A stretch of 64,000 nt of DNA from Paenibacillus lignilyticus (GCF_017942085.1 NZ_JAGKSP010000002.1:744001-808000), one strand, 5' to 3'; shown: positions 24,967 through 34,672, counted from the first letter of the stretch. The notes: generated by a model not told the origin, from the letters alone. Program-made: numbers and translations.

Positions 24967-26271
24967 TTATTTCACGGTTTTCAGAACCAGCACCCAGTCG
25001 TTCCCTCTGCCGCTGATCGGCGGCGTGAATGTGACTTCGCCGCTATTGTCGTATTCGCCGATGGCCGAGTATTCCCCTGTCCGAGGATCGAACCAGGAAG
25101 CTTCGATGCGGCTTCCTCCCAAGATACCGAGCGCGGCTCGGAACGGCAGGCCGTTCGGGCTGTAGATAAAGCCATAATCCTCGCCGCGAGTAGCGACCAT
25201 ATAGTTGGCGCCTTCATAGTTCTCGGCGATCAAGCTTTGATCCGGCACGCGGTCGAAGAAGGACACCGACTCGATCAGCCCCCGCACATGCTGCATTTGC
25301 TGAGCGCCCGGACGATGGAGTGCTTGTCTCCAGTTCATAATAAAATAGGGCTCCGGCTTCGTTGTCATCGACCAAATGGAATGATGCCCATAGGTATGGC
25401 CAAAGCCGCCGGAGAACACCGCATAATATGCCCCGATCCGCACATCCGCTTGATCGAAGTAACCATTAACCGCTTTAAAATTGATCGGATGATCCTCGTA
25501 GCATGGCTCCGCATCGAATGTCGGCTTAACCGGCAGTTTATCGTAATCCGCCTTCACATGCCTATAATTGACGCGAATCAGCTCATGATGGCCGGATTGA
25601 ATCATATTGAAATCAAGCCACGATGCATCGTGTAGATGGCGCGAAGAGGAGGAATCGCCGCTCGGATGGAAGGTAATCAGATTACGCCCGCCATCGCCTT
25701 CTCGCAAGCCCGCGGCAAGTGAATTATTGACCTCAAAATGCTCAATGGTTTGCAGCGGACGGTCACCGCCAAGCACCCAAATGATGTTCGAGCGATCCTT
25801 GTACCGCTCGCCCAGCCATTGTCCGTATACTCTCGCATTATCCCCGTTGAAGATAGCCGGCCCTTTGCCCCATGCAACATTGTATTTATCGCCCCAAGTA
25901 GGCAGGAAAGCTACGTAGATGCCATACTCTGCCGCACGATCCACAACATAATCGACATGGCTCCAGTAGTTATCGTCACCGTCTAGATCAGGCAAAGTCG
26001 GATCATAGTGTCCCTCAGCATTCTGCTTCAGCGGACGGCGACCGTAAACGTTATCAACAGTTAGCCCCTCAAACTCGGCCAGTGCAACGATTTGAACCAC
26101 GTTGAACTTCTGCTCTGCTCTGCCTTTCAAATATTCATCCGCATCCTCGCGGCTTAATCTATGAAACAGCTCCCAAGCCGTATCCCCAAGCCAAAAAAAC
26201 GGCGTACCGTCCGCTTGCATCAAAAACCTCTTGTTATCGCTGACCCTCAACTGCTGCAACGTGCTCGACAT
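24967..26271 (-). CDS. DUF4038 / GH140 apiosidase-like glycosidase
   Basis: A protein of about 434 aa with the (beta/alpha)8 DUF4038 domain first (FLMQADGTPFFWLGDTAWEL, then FNVVQIVALAEFEGLTV and YVAFLPTWGDKYN) and a short C-terminal beta domain of the putative-collagen-binding type (EYSAIGEYDNSGEVTFTPPI). GH140 members release apiose from the rhamnogalacturonan-II side chain. The start at 26271 (ATG) is chosen over a GTG at 26283 that sits one base from AGGAG. No signal peptide. It is the last gene after the second sugar cluster but has its own operator-rich promoter region. Confidence 0.85.
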   Translation of the reverse strand: MSSTLQQLRVSDNKRFLMQADGTPFFWLGDTAWELFHRLSREDADEYLKGRAEQKFNVVQIVALAEFEGLTVDNVYGRRPLKQNAEGHYDPTLPDLDGDDNYWSHVDYVVDRAAEYGIYVAFLPTWGDKYNVAWGKGPAIFNGDNARVYGQWLGERYKDRSNIIWVLGGDRPLQTIEHFEVNNSLAAGLREGDGGRNLITFHPSGDSSSSRHLHDASWLDFNMIQSGHHELIRVNYRHVKADYDKLPVKPTFDAEPCYEDHPINFKAVNGYFDQADVRIGAYYAVFSGGFGHTYGHHSIWSMTTKPEPYFIMNWRQALHRPGAQQMQHVRGLIESVSFFDRVPDQSLIAENYEGANYMVATRGEDYGFIYSPNGLPFRAALGILGGSRIEASWFDPRTGEYSAIGEYDNSGEVTFTPPISGRGNDWVLVLKTVK

Positions 26272-26338
26272 CTTCTTACTCACGCTCCTGGTATAGGTTA
26301 TTGATCGGCATAATCTAGCTGTATCCCCAGCCTATCAT

Positions 26339-26368
26339 ATATTAAATCTGTACACAATATGTATACAA
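26339..26368 (-). promoter_or_regulatory. Promoter overlapped by two TGTRYACAA operator-like repeats
   Basis: On the plus strand TGTACACAA (26349-26357) and TGTATACAA (26360-26368) are direct repeats exactly 11 bp apart, one helical turn, and each has a GTRYAC palindromic core of the kind bound by GntR-family regulators. On the minus strand the second repeat supplies TTGTAT as a -35, with TAATAT (26344-26339) 18 bp on. This is the probable promoter of the apiosidase-like gene. Confidence 0.5.
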
Positions 26369-26382
26369 TAGTTTGGTTGGAC

Positions 26383-26418
26383 GATTAGTAGAGCGATTAA
26401 TAGAGAGATCAGTAGAGT
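26383..26418. repeat. Three tandem 12-bp imperfect repeats
   Basis: GATTAGTAGAGC, GATTAATAGAGA and GATCAGTAGAGT follow each other without gap. They lie just upstream of the putative promoter of the apiosidase-like gene. Regularly spaced direct repeats in this position suggest cooperative regulator binding. Confidence 0.7.
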
Positions 26419-26511
26419 AAACAACTCACTTCTCTTTATCATCAAAAAGAAGCCCCGCATTCACGCTACCTGCCGCGAACACCGAGCTTCCTCCACCTTA
26501 TCGTATAGGTA

Positions 26512-26826
26512 TTATTTCAATAAATCCTGACGAATCGGCGTAAACGTGTCCAGCAGCGCGGATGGCTCCAGCGCCTTTGCGCCATGCCTGGCACCACTGG
26601 GGATATAGATCGTTTCGCCTTGTCTGATCACCGTCTCTATTCCATCGATGGTGAAGGCCATTGCCCCTTTGAGGCAATAGGACATTTGCTCATGCGGATG
26701 GTCATGCTCATACCCCTCCGCACCGCTCTCGAAATGCACTTCCATCATCATCAGCCCGCCTGCGGCACGTAATATTTTGCGAGTCACGCCCGGCTCTGCC
26801 GCTTCCCATATTCCGATGTTGCCCAT
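26512..26826 (-). CDS. Cupin domain protein
   Basis: A 104-aa single-domain cupin. Motif 1 is EHDHPHEQMSYCLKG (metal ligands H-x-H and E, and a later H), and motif 2 GETIYIPSGARHGAKA supplies the final His. Proteins of this type, similar to KdgF-like cupins, help linearise unsaturated uronates (for example 4,5-unsaturated galacturonate to the keto form), which would fit the neighbouring lyase-like and SDR genes. That role is inference from context. It lies 27 bp downstream of the DUF4962 gene on the same strand. Confidence 0.88.
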   Translation of the reverse strand: MGNIGIWEAAEPGVTRKILRAAGGLMMMEVHFESGAEGYEHDHPHEQMSYCLKGAMAFTIDGIETVIRQGETIYIPSGARHGAKALEPSALLDTFTPIRQDLLK

Positions 26827-26853
26827 GATCGCTTCTGTCCCTCCTTCGGCTCA

Positions 26854-29157
26854 TCAGTATGCTTTGTTCACCGCAATCATGCGCGTTATGCCGTCTTCAT
26901 TCGTGAAGTATAGATGAATGCCATGATCCTGATCATCGATGAAATAGGAGACGAACTTGTCCTCCCCCTTCTTCATCGGCACCAGCAGCGTTACGATACG
27001 ATGACTCTTCGCTTCCTTGGTTTCAGCCATCAGATGCCACTGGTTTGCGAGCCCTTCGTATTCGGAAGGATCCACATCGGTGAACTGATCATGCTGACGA
27101 AGCATCAGGTCGCCGGACGAGGCATACACGAATCGACCATCCATTTCCGCCTTAGCGCCGATAGTACGGAACGTCTGTCCTTTCAGCTCCATGGGATGAA
27201 GCGTATGCATAAGCCAGCTCACGCGGCCCGGCTGCTCCAGGTCAACGGCGTCCACGATGACGGCATACGTATCGTCCAGCCAATACACCTCGCGCACGAA
27301 TTGCTTCAGATACGGTACCGTCTCCCGATACGCCTCCGTCGCGTTCATGCGGACGCTTGCAAATCCCGGCTTCGAGGAAACCTCCTCCACGACGCCATAG
27401 GCTTCCTTGCAAAGCACTTTATCCGCGCCGGCGTATTGACCTTTGCCATCAATAAGCAGGTTGTTTTTCGAAATCGTCTGCCTACGCCAGTTGCGGTGCA
27501 TCGTACTTCCGTGGGCAACATAGTAGCCGCTGTCGATGGCAATCGGTTCACCGTAGGCATGGAGCAGGAAGCCGTTCTGATCTCCATGGCTATGACTGAT
27601 CGACCCGTAGGGACTGCTTTTCACGATCAACTGAATATGCTCGTTCGGATCGTCCATCCGCCGATGAAAGGCGACCCAGCCAACATCTCGAAACCACTTG
27701 ACCGGCTCAATTCTCCCCGGTTCAGGAGACAACGGCTCGACCGCCGGATAGTCGTGAGCATAGAGTAAATCGTCAAACCGGAAATCCCACCAGCCGTAAT
27801 TATAAAACTTGCTGTCGGCGTCTTTATCCCGCTCTTTGACCTGCTCGTAATACCACTGGTACAGCCCATTGCCTGTTAAACCTGCAAATTGGCGAATGTT
27901 ATACGCGGTCTTCAGGCTCGGCGGCTCGCCAAGCGTGGACTGATCGCCGAAGCTGGCTCGCACCGTATCCGGGCTGTGTACGTAAAGCGGGAAATCGCCG
28001 GTACTCGTGAAGAAAGGCCTCTTATACAAATCGATTCCGACATACTGACGAATGAGATTAAAAGCGTCGATCAGATAGGCCAGGCCTGTCGTCCAATACA
28101 TCGGCCCTTCCGCCCATCCCCCATCTTGACCGCCCCAAGGGGAGTACAGACATGCGTAATATTCCAGCGTGTAATCCAGCCATTCCCGGGCTTCCGGCTC
28201 TTCATGCAGCATCGCGATACATGCCGGCACAAGAACGGAAGACAGGGATCGCACCGCGTGACTATCATAGGGTACCCGATGAATGCGAGATCGTTCGATG
28301 ACGTGAAAAGCAACCTGCTCCGTGCGGACAAGCAAATTTGCCCGAACCGCCGCCCGCTCCTCCTCCGACAAGAATCCATGCAGCCAATCGTATCCCCAAG
28401 CTACTGCTTGCGCGATGCGAAAAGCAGCTTCATCGTTATAATCCCGTGAAGTCGTTCCTTGCGGATCCCAGGAAATCACGTGCAGCAACCAACGCTTAGC
28501 CTGCTCCACGATATGCGCATCCTCAAGCAGCACTCCCGCCACGCTCAGATGACGAATCGCATACAGCGTTTCTTGGCAGTCCATATACATCCGGCGCCAC
28601 AGCTTCGCCACGCGTTTGTTATCCGGGTATCGCTCCGGTTCACAGATGAGCTCCCGTTCCATCCACGGCCTGACTGACTTCTCGAAGAAGACATCGAAGC
28701 CGCAGGTTGCAGCATCCTCTCGGATGCGGCCTCGGAGTGCTTCCACTCGTTGGCCATCAAGCCACAGTCGAGGATGAGCGGCGCTCGTCTCGGCATATCT
28801 TGTCTGCGGCGCGGGCAGCGGTGTCTCCGGAATATGAGCCGGGACTGTAAACGTCCTCACCTGGCTCCATTCCGACTGCACGGCCGCCCCTGTTGCCGCT
28901 AAAGCATAACGCCAATAATAGATTCCCGGCTCATAGACATGAGAAGGCGTATAGAAGTTATATGGGATAGGGCCGATTGTCTCCGCCTGATCCGTTTCGA
29001 ATCGCTCGGAAGCAGAAACCTGCAGCATATACCGGTCTTCATCCGGCTTTGCCGGCATCCACGTGAATCGCGGCGGATTCTCCCGAAGCTCGGATGACTC
29101 GTTCGGTTCATAGGGTACGGTCAACAAGCCGCTGACCGGTTCGAATAGCTTGGACAT
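26854..29157 (-). CDS. DUF4962 / heparinase II/III-like protein (putative polysaccharide lyase)
   Basis: A 767-aa protein. It begins with a DUF4962-type beta domain (NPPRFTWMPAKPDEDRYMLQ), continues with an alpha/alpha toroid (~130-420), and has a heparinase II/III-like beta-sandwich from about 480 (SSPYGSISHSHGDQNGFLLH), where the His residues are those used for catalysis or metal binding in PL families 12, 15, 17 and 21. There is no signal peptide, suggesting an intracellular oligo-lyase acting on imported, uronate-containing oligosaccharides. Neighbours fit: an SDR upstream and a cupin downstream. The exact substrate (pectic, alginate-like or glycosaminoglycan) is not determined. Confidence 0.85.
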   Translation of the reverse strand: MSKLFEPVSGLLTVPYEPNESSELRENPPRFTWMPAKPDEDRYMLQVSASERFETDQAETIGPIPYNFYTPSHVYEPGIYYWRYALAATGAAVQSEWSQVRTFTVPAHIPETPLPAPQTRYAETSAAHPRLWLDGQRVEALRGRIREDAATCGFDVFFEKSVRPWMERELICEPERYPDNKRVAKLWRRMYMDCQETLYAIRHLSVAGVLLEDAHIVEQAKRWLLHVISWDPQGTTSRDYNDEAAFRIAQAVAWGYDWLHGFLSEEERAAVRANLLVRTEQVAFHVIERSRIHRVPYDSHAVRSLSSVLVPACIAMLHEEPEAREWLDYTLEYYACLYSPWGGQDGGWAEGPMYWTTGLAYLIDAFNLIRQYVGIDLYKRPFFTSTGDFPLYVHSPDTVRASFGDQSTLGEPPSLKTAYNIRQFAGLTGNGLYQWYYEQVKERDKDADSKFYNYGWWDFRFDDLLYAHDYPAVEPLSPEPGRIEPVKWFRDVGWVAFHRRMDDPNEHIQLIVKSSPYGSISHSHGDQNGFLLHAYGEPIAIDSGYYVAHGSTMHRNWRRQTISKNNLLIDGKGQYAGADKVLCKEAYGVVEEVSSKPGFASVRMNATEAYRETVPYLKQFVREVYWLDDTYAVIVDAVDLEQPGRVSWLMHTLHPMELKGQTFRTIGAKAEMDGRFVYASSGDLMLRQHDQFTDVDPSEYEGLANQWHLMAETKEAKSHRIVTLLVPMKKGEDKFVSYFIDDQDHGIHLYFTNEDGITRMIAVNKAY

Positions 29158-29202
29158 GACAATCCCTCACTTTCGCTCGTCGTTGATGGACTCGAAACGC
29201 GT

Positions 29203-29976
29203 TTAACGCATGAACATGCCGCCATTAACCTCAATCGTCTCGCCGGTCAGGTAGGCTGACAAGTCGGAAACGAGGAACAGAGCAACTCCTGCCACATCCT
29301 CCGGCGTCCCTTCTCTTCGAAGCGGTATGCTCTGAATCGTCGCTTCCCTTGCTGCAGCAGACGTGAACGTTGCATGAAACGCCGTATTGCCGATAAATCC
29401 GGGCGAAATCGCGTTAACGCGGATGCCGCTAGCCGCAACCTCCTTGGCCAACCCTTTCGTGTAAGCGAGCACGGCCGCTTTGCTCGCGGCGTAGATGGAA
29501 GCGCCCGGCCCTCCTCCGTTGTGAGCGGCTACCGAAGTTAAGTTTACGATACATCCGGCGCCTGCAGCCTTCATGCCTGGAATGACCGCTTTCGTAACGA
29601 ACACAGCGCTCTTCAGGTTCACATCCATGATGCGCGCATATACTTCCTCCGTCATGTCCTCATTGGGCACACGCTGCACGAGATGTCCCGCATTGTTGAT
29701 CAGCACGTCGACCTTCCGGCCGAAGGCTTGCTCCGATTCGGCTGCCAGCCGCTGCGCTTCTTCCGCCTTTGATACGTCTGCCTGAATGGCAATCGCCATT
29801 CCGCCTTTATGCTTAATCGCAGCAACTGCCTCTTCAGCTGCCTCTTTGCTGTTCAGATAGTTCAGAACCACCTTCGCTCCGGATGCGGCCAACGAGATCG
29901 CTATCGCTCGCCCAATTCCTCCGCTCGCTCCCGTTACGAGCGCGACTTTCCCCGCTAAATCGATTGCCATCCCCAT
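29203..29976 (-). CDS. SDR family NAD(P)-dependent oxidoreductase
   Basis: A 257-aa classical short-chain dehydrogenase. The cofactor motif TGASGGIG is at 15-22, NNAG at 94-97, and the catalytic residues are S148, Y162 and K166 (YAASK). Sequence style is FabG/DEH-reductase-like. Between a lyase-like gene and a two-component system it most plausibly reduces the keto product of unsaturated-uronate breakdown, such as 4-deoxy-5-threo-hexosulose uronate or 2-keto-3-deoxygluconate. That is inference; a general 3-oxoacyl reductase cannot be excluded from sequence alone. Confidence 0.92.
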   Translation of the reverse strand: MGMAIDLAGKVALVTGASGGIGRAIAISLAASGAKVVLNYLNSKEAAEEAVAAIKHKGGMAIAIQADVSKAEEAQRLAAESEQAFGRKVDVLINNAGHLVQRVPNEDMTEEVYARIMDVNLKSAVFVTKAVIPGMKAAGAGCIVNLTSVAAHNGGGPGASIYAASKAAVLAYTKGLAKEVAASGIRVNAISPGFIGNTAFHATFTSAAAREATIQSIPLRREGTPEDVAGVALFLVSDLSAYLTGETIEVNGGMFMR

Positions 29977-30000
29977 CGCCTTCCCTTCTTCTCGTTAAGC

Positions 30001-31866
30001 CTACGCAAGCTCTTGCTTAAGCACGACCGCGAGCTCCGGCTTCGTAAGCGAGCGAACCTCATGCGGCATTCGCAGCACGATCCGCGTCCCTTCGCCAAGC
30101 GAGCTGTCGATGCGAAGACCGAATGCATCGCCATACACCATCTGAATCCTCCGGTGAACGTTCACCAGTCCGATGCCGCTGCGCCGTCCACCGCTTGCCG
30201 TCTCCACCTCTACCAAACGATTCCGATCCAATCTCCTGCGCAATCTGGCAAGCTTCTCTTCCGTCATCCCCACTCCGTTGTCTTCCACAATGACAAGCAG
30301 CTCGCCTTCTTCCAAGCAGGTATCGATGCGGATGAAATGCTTCGCTTCAAACCCATCTGCAAACGCGTGCTGAAAAATATTTTCCACGATCGGCTGCAAT
30401 GTCAGCCTCACCATCCCCGACAGCAGCAGCGATGGCGGAGAAGCCACTTCGATTTCGAAATCATGTCCGATGCGATGCTTCTGGATGATCATATAATTGC
30501 GCACATGATTCAATTCGTTAGCTAGGGTCACTTCTTCGAGGTTCGTTTGAATGGAGTAGCGCAGCATGAAGGCCATCGCCTCGACCATCTCCGAAATTTC
30601 GTCCGAATCCTGTACAATCGCATAGCAATTGATCGTCTCCAGCGTGTTGTACAGAAAATGCGGATTGATTTGCAGCTGCAGCGCCTGGAACTCTGCCTTA
30701 TGCCGCTCCAGCTCGATCTCCTGCAGCTGCAGCTTCGTCTTCTGGCTGCTAAGCTCCGTATCGTACACCCGCTCAATCATGTGAGAAAGCCGGCTTACCA
30801 TCAGGTTGTAGCTGTGAATGAGTCCGCCAATCTCGTCATCCCGCTGTTTGCTTTCGATGCTGATCCAGTTTCCCTTCTCCGTCTCGCGCATCCCGTTCTT
30901 CAGTGTTCGAATCGGACGAACGATGGAATTGCCAAACCGGAAAGCAAGGAACAGAGCGATTGCAAGCGTGACAAGACCGACCGTTACCGTCGTGGAACGA
31001 ATCCCGGAGATCGGCTCGCGCAGCTCATCAAGCGGCATCGAGACTGCGAGGCTCCACCCCGAATAAGTCGACTTATGCGAAACGATTAACATGTTCTTCC
31101 CGTTCATCTTCTCGATGAAGCGCGTATTCTCGCCGGTTGCGATTCGCTTCCCAAGGTCGGTCTTCGCCAACTCAGACCTCGTACCGGCAGCGGGTGCATA
31201 CACAATGGATCCTTCCGAGTCGAGAATAAAGAAAAAGCCGTTCTCGCCCAGATCCACGTTGTTCCATAACGTTGCCAGCTGACTTTCGTTCAGCTCGATC
31301 GCGAGAATGCCCTTCACCGCATAAGACGTATAGCCTCTAATCTTGCGGGCAATCGTAACGACTCGCTCACCGTTCATCATCGCCGTGTTCAGTATCGCAA
31401 TCTCGCCATTATCCGGCGTCTTCGCCTTCAATTCCTCGTACCGATTCGTCGGGTCGACCGTTAGCGACGAGAAGCTTTGATTCTGATCGAAGATAGACCG
31501 TCCATGCTCTCCCAATATGTAAATCATGTGAATCTGAGTCGGATACGTGATGAATATCTTCTGAAACACATCCTGACGAATGCCGTTGGCAAACCGGTAA
31601 TACTCGTAGCTATCCGAGGGGTCCATATCCAGAAACCGTTTGACGGATTGCTGGGATAGAATCGAATTGCTTACCCGTTCGAACGTTTCGAGCTGTTGGT
31701 CGGTTTGTGCCCCTGCATTCTCGATTACCGTAGAAATATAGCGCTCGACCTGCTTATCGATAGCAGCCGACGATTTCAGGTACGTGAAGATCCCGACTGT
31801 AGACAGAGAGAACAGGATGACGATCAGAAAATAGAGAAACAGCTTTCGCGATAAACTTAGCTTCAT
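30001..31866 (-). CDS. YesM-type sensor histidine kinase
   Basis: A 621-aa membrane kinase. An N-terminal helix (LFLYFLIVILFSLSTVGIFT), an extracellular Cache-type sensor (~35-280), a second helix (TVTVGLVTLAIALFLAFRFG) and a HAMP domain lead to the His-kinase module with QINPHFLYNTLETINCYA and the ATP site LQPIVENIFQHAF, VEDNGVGM and GIGLVNVHRRI. Its start overlaps the regulator stop by 4 nt (ATGA), so the pair is translationally coupled. It is 24 nt upstream of the SDR gene. Confidence 0.94.
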   Translation of the reverse strand: MKLSLSRKLFLYFLIVILFSLSTVGIFTYLKSSAAIDKQVERYISTVIENAGAQTDQQLETFERVSNSILSQQSVKRFLDMDPSDSYEYYRFANGIRQDVFQKIFITYPTQIHMIYILGEHGRSIFDQNQSFSSLTVDPTNRYEELKAKTPDNGEIAILNTAMMNGERVVTIARKIRGYTSYAVKGILAIELNESQLATLWNNVDLGENGFFFILDSEGSIVYAPAAGTRSELAKTDLGKRIATGENTRFIEKMNGKNMLIVSHKSTYSGWSLAVSMPLDELREPISGIRSTTVTVGLVTLAIALFLAFRFGNSIVRPIRTLKNGMRETEKGNWISIESKQRDDEIGGLIHSYNLMVSRLSHMIERVYDTELSSQKTKLQLQEIELERHKAEFQALQLQINPHFLYNTLETINCYAIVQDSDEISEMVEAMAFMLRYSIQTNLEEVTLANELNHVRNYMIIQKHRIGHDFEIEVASPPSLLLSGMVRLTLQPIVENIFQHAFADGFEAKHFIRIDTCLEEGELLVIVEDNGVGMTEEKLARLRRRLDRNRLVEVETASGGRRSGIGLVNVHRRIQMVYGDAFGLRIDSSLGEGTRIVLRMPHEVRSLTKPELAVVLKQELA

Positions 31867-32897
31867 CCGCGAATCCCCAGCGATTCCCGGTATTCGGATG
31901 GCGTTTGCCCGCTGTATTTCTTGAAGGTCTTCGTAAAATGCGGATGATCTGCGAATCCGACTTCGGCAGATACATCCGTAATCTTATGATGCGGCAGCGA
32001 TAGCAGCCGTTTCGCCCGCTCCATCCGCCGCTTCGTCCGATATTGCACGAACGTCTCATTCGTCATTTGCTTAAATAGCTGACTGAAATACGAAGCATTC
32101 AAGCCCAGCTTATCGGCCACTTCCTCAAGCGATAATTCACGGCCCAGATGCTGCTCGATATAGCGCTTGGCTTCCTCGACCGGATCCTTCAGATTGCCTT
32201 TTCGTTTCGATCGCAATTGCTCCATCATCAAGGTCGCCGATTCCCCAAGCCAGGTGATCGCGGCCGAGTCCCGGTCCGCCGGCCGCAGCGGCCGCTCGAA
32301 CGGATACACGTCGCGCGCGTTCAATCGATCCGCCAATTTGCCTGAGAGCTCTTGCATCAGCTCTCCAACCATCTGGGCATCGAACTTGCACATCGCGCAG
32401 TACTGTTCCATGCTCGCGATCACGGCCTGAATCGATTCGGAGCGCAAAAACCAGATGCTGTCCTGCAGCCGATCCAGCCATTCTTCCGTCAGCTTCAGCG
32501 GAATATAGGCAGCTTGCCGCTGCGCTTCGAGGCCGGCAATCATCTTCGCAACCGTTTGGCTTACAGCTGCTTTAGTTACCGGCTTCAGCAAATATTCCTT
32601 CACGCCAAAAGACATGCACTGCCTGGCATATTCGAAATCGCCGTAACCCGATATAATGACGACCGGCAGGTCGGGATACTGCTCGTTTAACTGGCGGCAA
32701 AGCTCCAAGCCATCCATCTTCGGCATTTTGATATCGGTAAACAGCAGGTCGGGACGGTTCGCCGCTATTTTGTCCAGCGCATCCTGGCCATTGTCTGCCG
32801 TTTCGGCATGGCAAATAGCAGAATCGGCTTCGCCGATCAGCTTCTGCAATCCTTTGCGAATCATCGGTTCATCATCGACGACTAAGATGCGGTACAT
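31863..32897 (-). CDS. YesN-type response regulator with AraC output domain
   Basis: A compact 344-aa regulator: receiver with D8-D9, phospho-acceptor D55 (LLFTDIKMPKMDG) and Lys in YLLKPVTK; a short linker; and an AraC domain with LSLEEVADKLGLNASYFSQL and ITDVSAEVGFADHPHFTKTF. It lacks the long middle domain of the paralogue at 17664. CGAGGAGG precedes the ATG. It lies between the binding-protein gene and the kinase gene and should control this second sugar system. Confidence 0.94.
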   Translation of the reverse strand: MYRILVVDDEPMIRKGLQKLIGEADSAICHAETADNGQDALDKIAANRPDLLFTDIKMPKMDGLELCRQLNEQYPDLPVVIISGYGDFEYARQCMSFGVKEYLLKPVTKAAVSQTVAKMIAGLEAQRQAAYIPLKLTEEWLDRLQDSIWFLRSESIQAVIASMEQYCAMCKFDAQMVGELMQELSGKLADRLNARDVYPFERPLRPADRDSAAITWLGESATLMMEQLRSKRKGNLKDPVEEAKRYIEQHLGRELSLEEVADKLGLNASYFSQLFKQMTNETFVQYRTKRRMERAKRLLSLPHHKITDVSAEVGFADHPHFTKTFKKYSGQTPSEYRESLGIRG

Positions 32898-33017
32898 AGA
32901 TGTGTCCTCCTCGATTACCGAGTTCAGTCGGCAATCCGGTTATGGAGCAAGATGCTCCCCCAGCCAAGCAGAAGGAGCATCCGAGTCTCTTACTGTCATT
33001 TTAGTGCATCGCGAGCC

Positions 33018-34622
33018 TTACTCGAAAGCGTTTTCTTTACTATTAAACCGGGTAGTTGCTTCCTCAATGACTTCGTTGCCGCCCTTGGAAAGATACTCCT
33101 CCAGCACCTTGCCGTAATTGTCGATCGGCTCTTTGCCATAAACCATCTTGAGCACATGCTCAAGCACCAGCGGCGGAAGCTGATCGGATAGCGGGCTCAA
33201 ATCAGGGTAATTCATGAACGCTTCCAGTCTTGGATCAAACTCGATGCCTCTGCGCCCTTCCTTCGTAAGCAGGTTATCAAATGCATCGACCATTTGTTTG
33301 CCCGGCTCCGAAAGCTCGGCGATGCGTTTGTTGTACGTCGTATCCTGCACCATCCACAGCCAATAGTTCAAGAAACGCTGTTTGTTCGTGCCTGCTTCGT
33401 CCGTAGGAGGCGTATAGCTGATCGTGCCTCCGTTACTCGTATAATCTTCGCCTTGAATGCCGTAGCTGAAGAACTCCTGTGCTTGCTCGCCGACCATCCA
33501 ATCGAAGAACTTGATGATTGCTGCCGCTTTATCCTTCGCGCTCACATTGATGAAGTAGGACCGCGTAACCGGGTTATAGTGCGCGTAGCCGCCTTTGCCG
33601 TCATCGCCGACCGGAGACGGAATGAGGGCAACCTTCGCGCCGGGAACGTTCGTCGTAAGCTGCGTGCCCCAGATCGGAAGCTCGTTAGCGTTCATGGACC
33701 ACATGCCCGCTTTGCCGCTGGTAATGATGCTCTTGAAGTCCGCGCTTTCGATGGTGGCAAATTCTTTGCTGATCAAACCTTCGTCGTACATCGTCTTGTA
33801 CGTCCGAATCGCTTTCTTCATCGGATCGGCATCGAAGAAGCTAGGCTTTACTTTACCGTCCGGGAACTGCTTGAATTGGTTCAAATAACCGAATACGTCA
33901 TAGGAGCCGAAGAAGGTGTCCGCGTATTTGAAGTTCTTGCGCCCCATGTACGGATGCTCGACGCCAAGCTCTTTGAACGCCCGCAGCACATCGAGTGTTT
34001 CTTCAACCGTCTTAGGGATCGGTTTGCCGGCTTTCTCAAGCAGGTCAGTCCGGATCCAAGTTGCCCGTCTCGAAGGATTGCTCAGTACTTCCGGAATTCC
34101 GTAAATGTTGCCTGTCTTCGCATCCGTCAGTCGGTCCCAGGCTGCCTGCGGAAGGAATTTGAGCAGGTTCGGGCCGTTCTCCTTCAGCAGATCATTCAGC
34201 GGCAGGAACACTCCGCTTTGTACGGCGCCGCCGAGTTCTTGGCCGCTAATGCCGCCGCTGCCTTGAACAACGTCCGGAATGTCATTCGTCGCGAACATTT
34301 GAATCATTTTGTCTTGATACTCGTTATGCGGAATCAGCCGGATATCGAGATCGGTGTTCGTCATTTTCTCCATTGCGAGCACGTACTTGTCTTTGTTGAT
34401 GTCCGGATTCTGCTCCACGTAAGGCACGTTCAGCGTCCGCATGGAAATCGAGAATTTGGTCGGCTCCGCTGCAGGCGTTTCTTCTGTTTGGTTCGTTGTA
34501 GTCGCCGTGTTTGCAGGGGTATTCGTAGCTTGGGATGATTCATTGTTGTTGTTCTTCGAGCAGGATGACAGCATCGAGATGGATAGTGCGGCAACCGTGG
34601 CCAGTACGACAAGCTTTCTCAT
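33018..34622 (-). CDS. Extracellular sugar-binding lipoprotein (LplA type)
   Basis: A 534-aa binding lipoprotein with lipobox Cys21 (LSISMLSSCSKNNN) and a long Thr/Asn/Glu-rich tether. The mature part resembles the large binding proteins of YtcP/LplB importers (VYLPL-type hinge at GVFLPLNDLLKENGPNLLKF, then GNIYGIPEVLSNPSRRATWI). GAGGGGG precedes the ATG. It has its own promoter at 34685 and a cre-like site in the leader, so it can be expressed apart from the permeases upstream. Substrate is likely a uronate-containing oligosaccharide by context. Confidence 0.93.
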   Translation of the reverse strand: MRKLVVLATVAALSISMLSSCSKNNNNESSQATNTPANTATTTNQTEETPAAEPTKFSISMRTLNVPYVEQNPDINKDKYVLAMEKMTNTDLDIRLIPHNEYQDKMIQMFATNDIPDVVQGSGGISGQELGGAVQSGVFLPLNDLLKENGPNLLKFLPQAAWDRLTDAKTGNIYGIPEVLSNPSRRATWIRTDLLEKAGKPIPKTVEETLDVLRAFKELGVEHPYMGRKNFKYADTFFGSYDVFGYLNQFKQFPDGKVKPSFFDADPMKKAIRTYKTMYDEGLISKEFATIESADFKSIITSGKAGMWSMNANELPIWGTQLTTNVPGAKVALIPSPVGDDGKGGYAHYNPVTRSYFINVSAKDKAAAIIKFFDWMVGEQAQEFFSYGIQGEDYTSNGGTISYTPPTDEAGTNKQRFLNYWLWMVQDTTYNKRIAELSEPGKQMVDAFDNLLTKEGRRGIEFDPRLEAFMNYPDLSPLSDQLPPLVLEHVLKMVYGKEPIDNYGKVLEEYLSKGGNEVIEEATTRFNSKENAFE

Positions 34623-34658
34623 AAAATCCCCCTCATCTCCTCAGTCGAAATCCGCTCC

Positions 34659-34672
34659 GTAGAGCGCTTTCA
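34659..34672 (-). promoter_or_regulatory. Candidate CcpA cre site in the leader of the binding-protein gene
   Basis: On the minus strand TGAAAGCGCTCTAC matches the cre consensus through its first twelve positions, missing only the terminal CA. It lies about 13 bp downstream of the -10 at 34690-34685, where CcpA would act as a roadblock. Confidence 0.45.
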
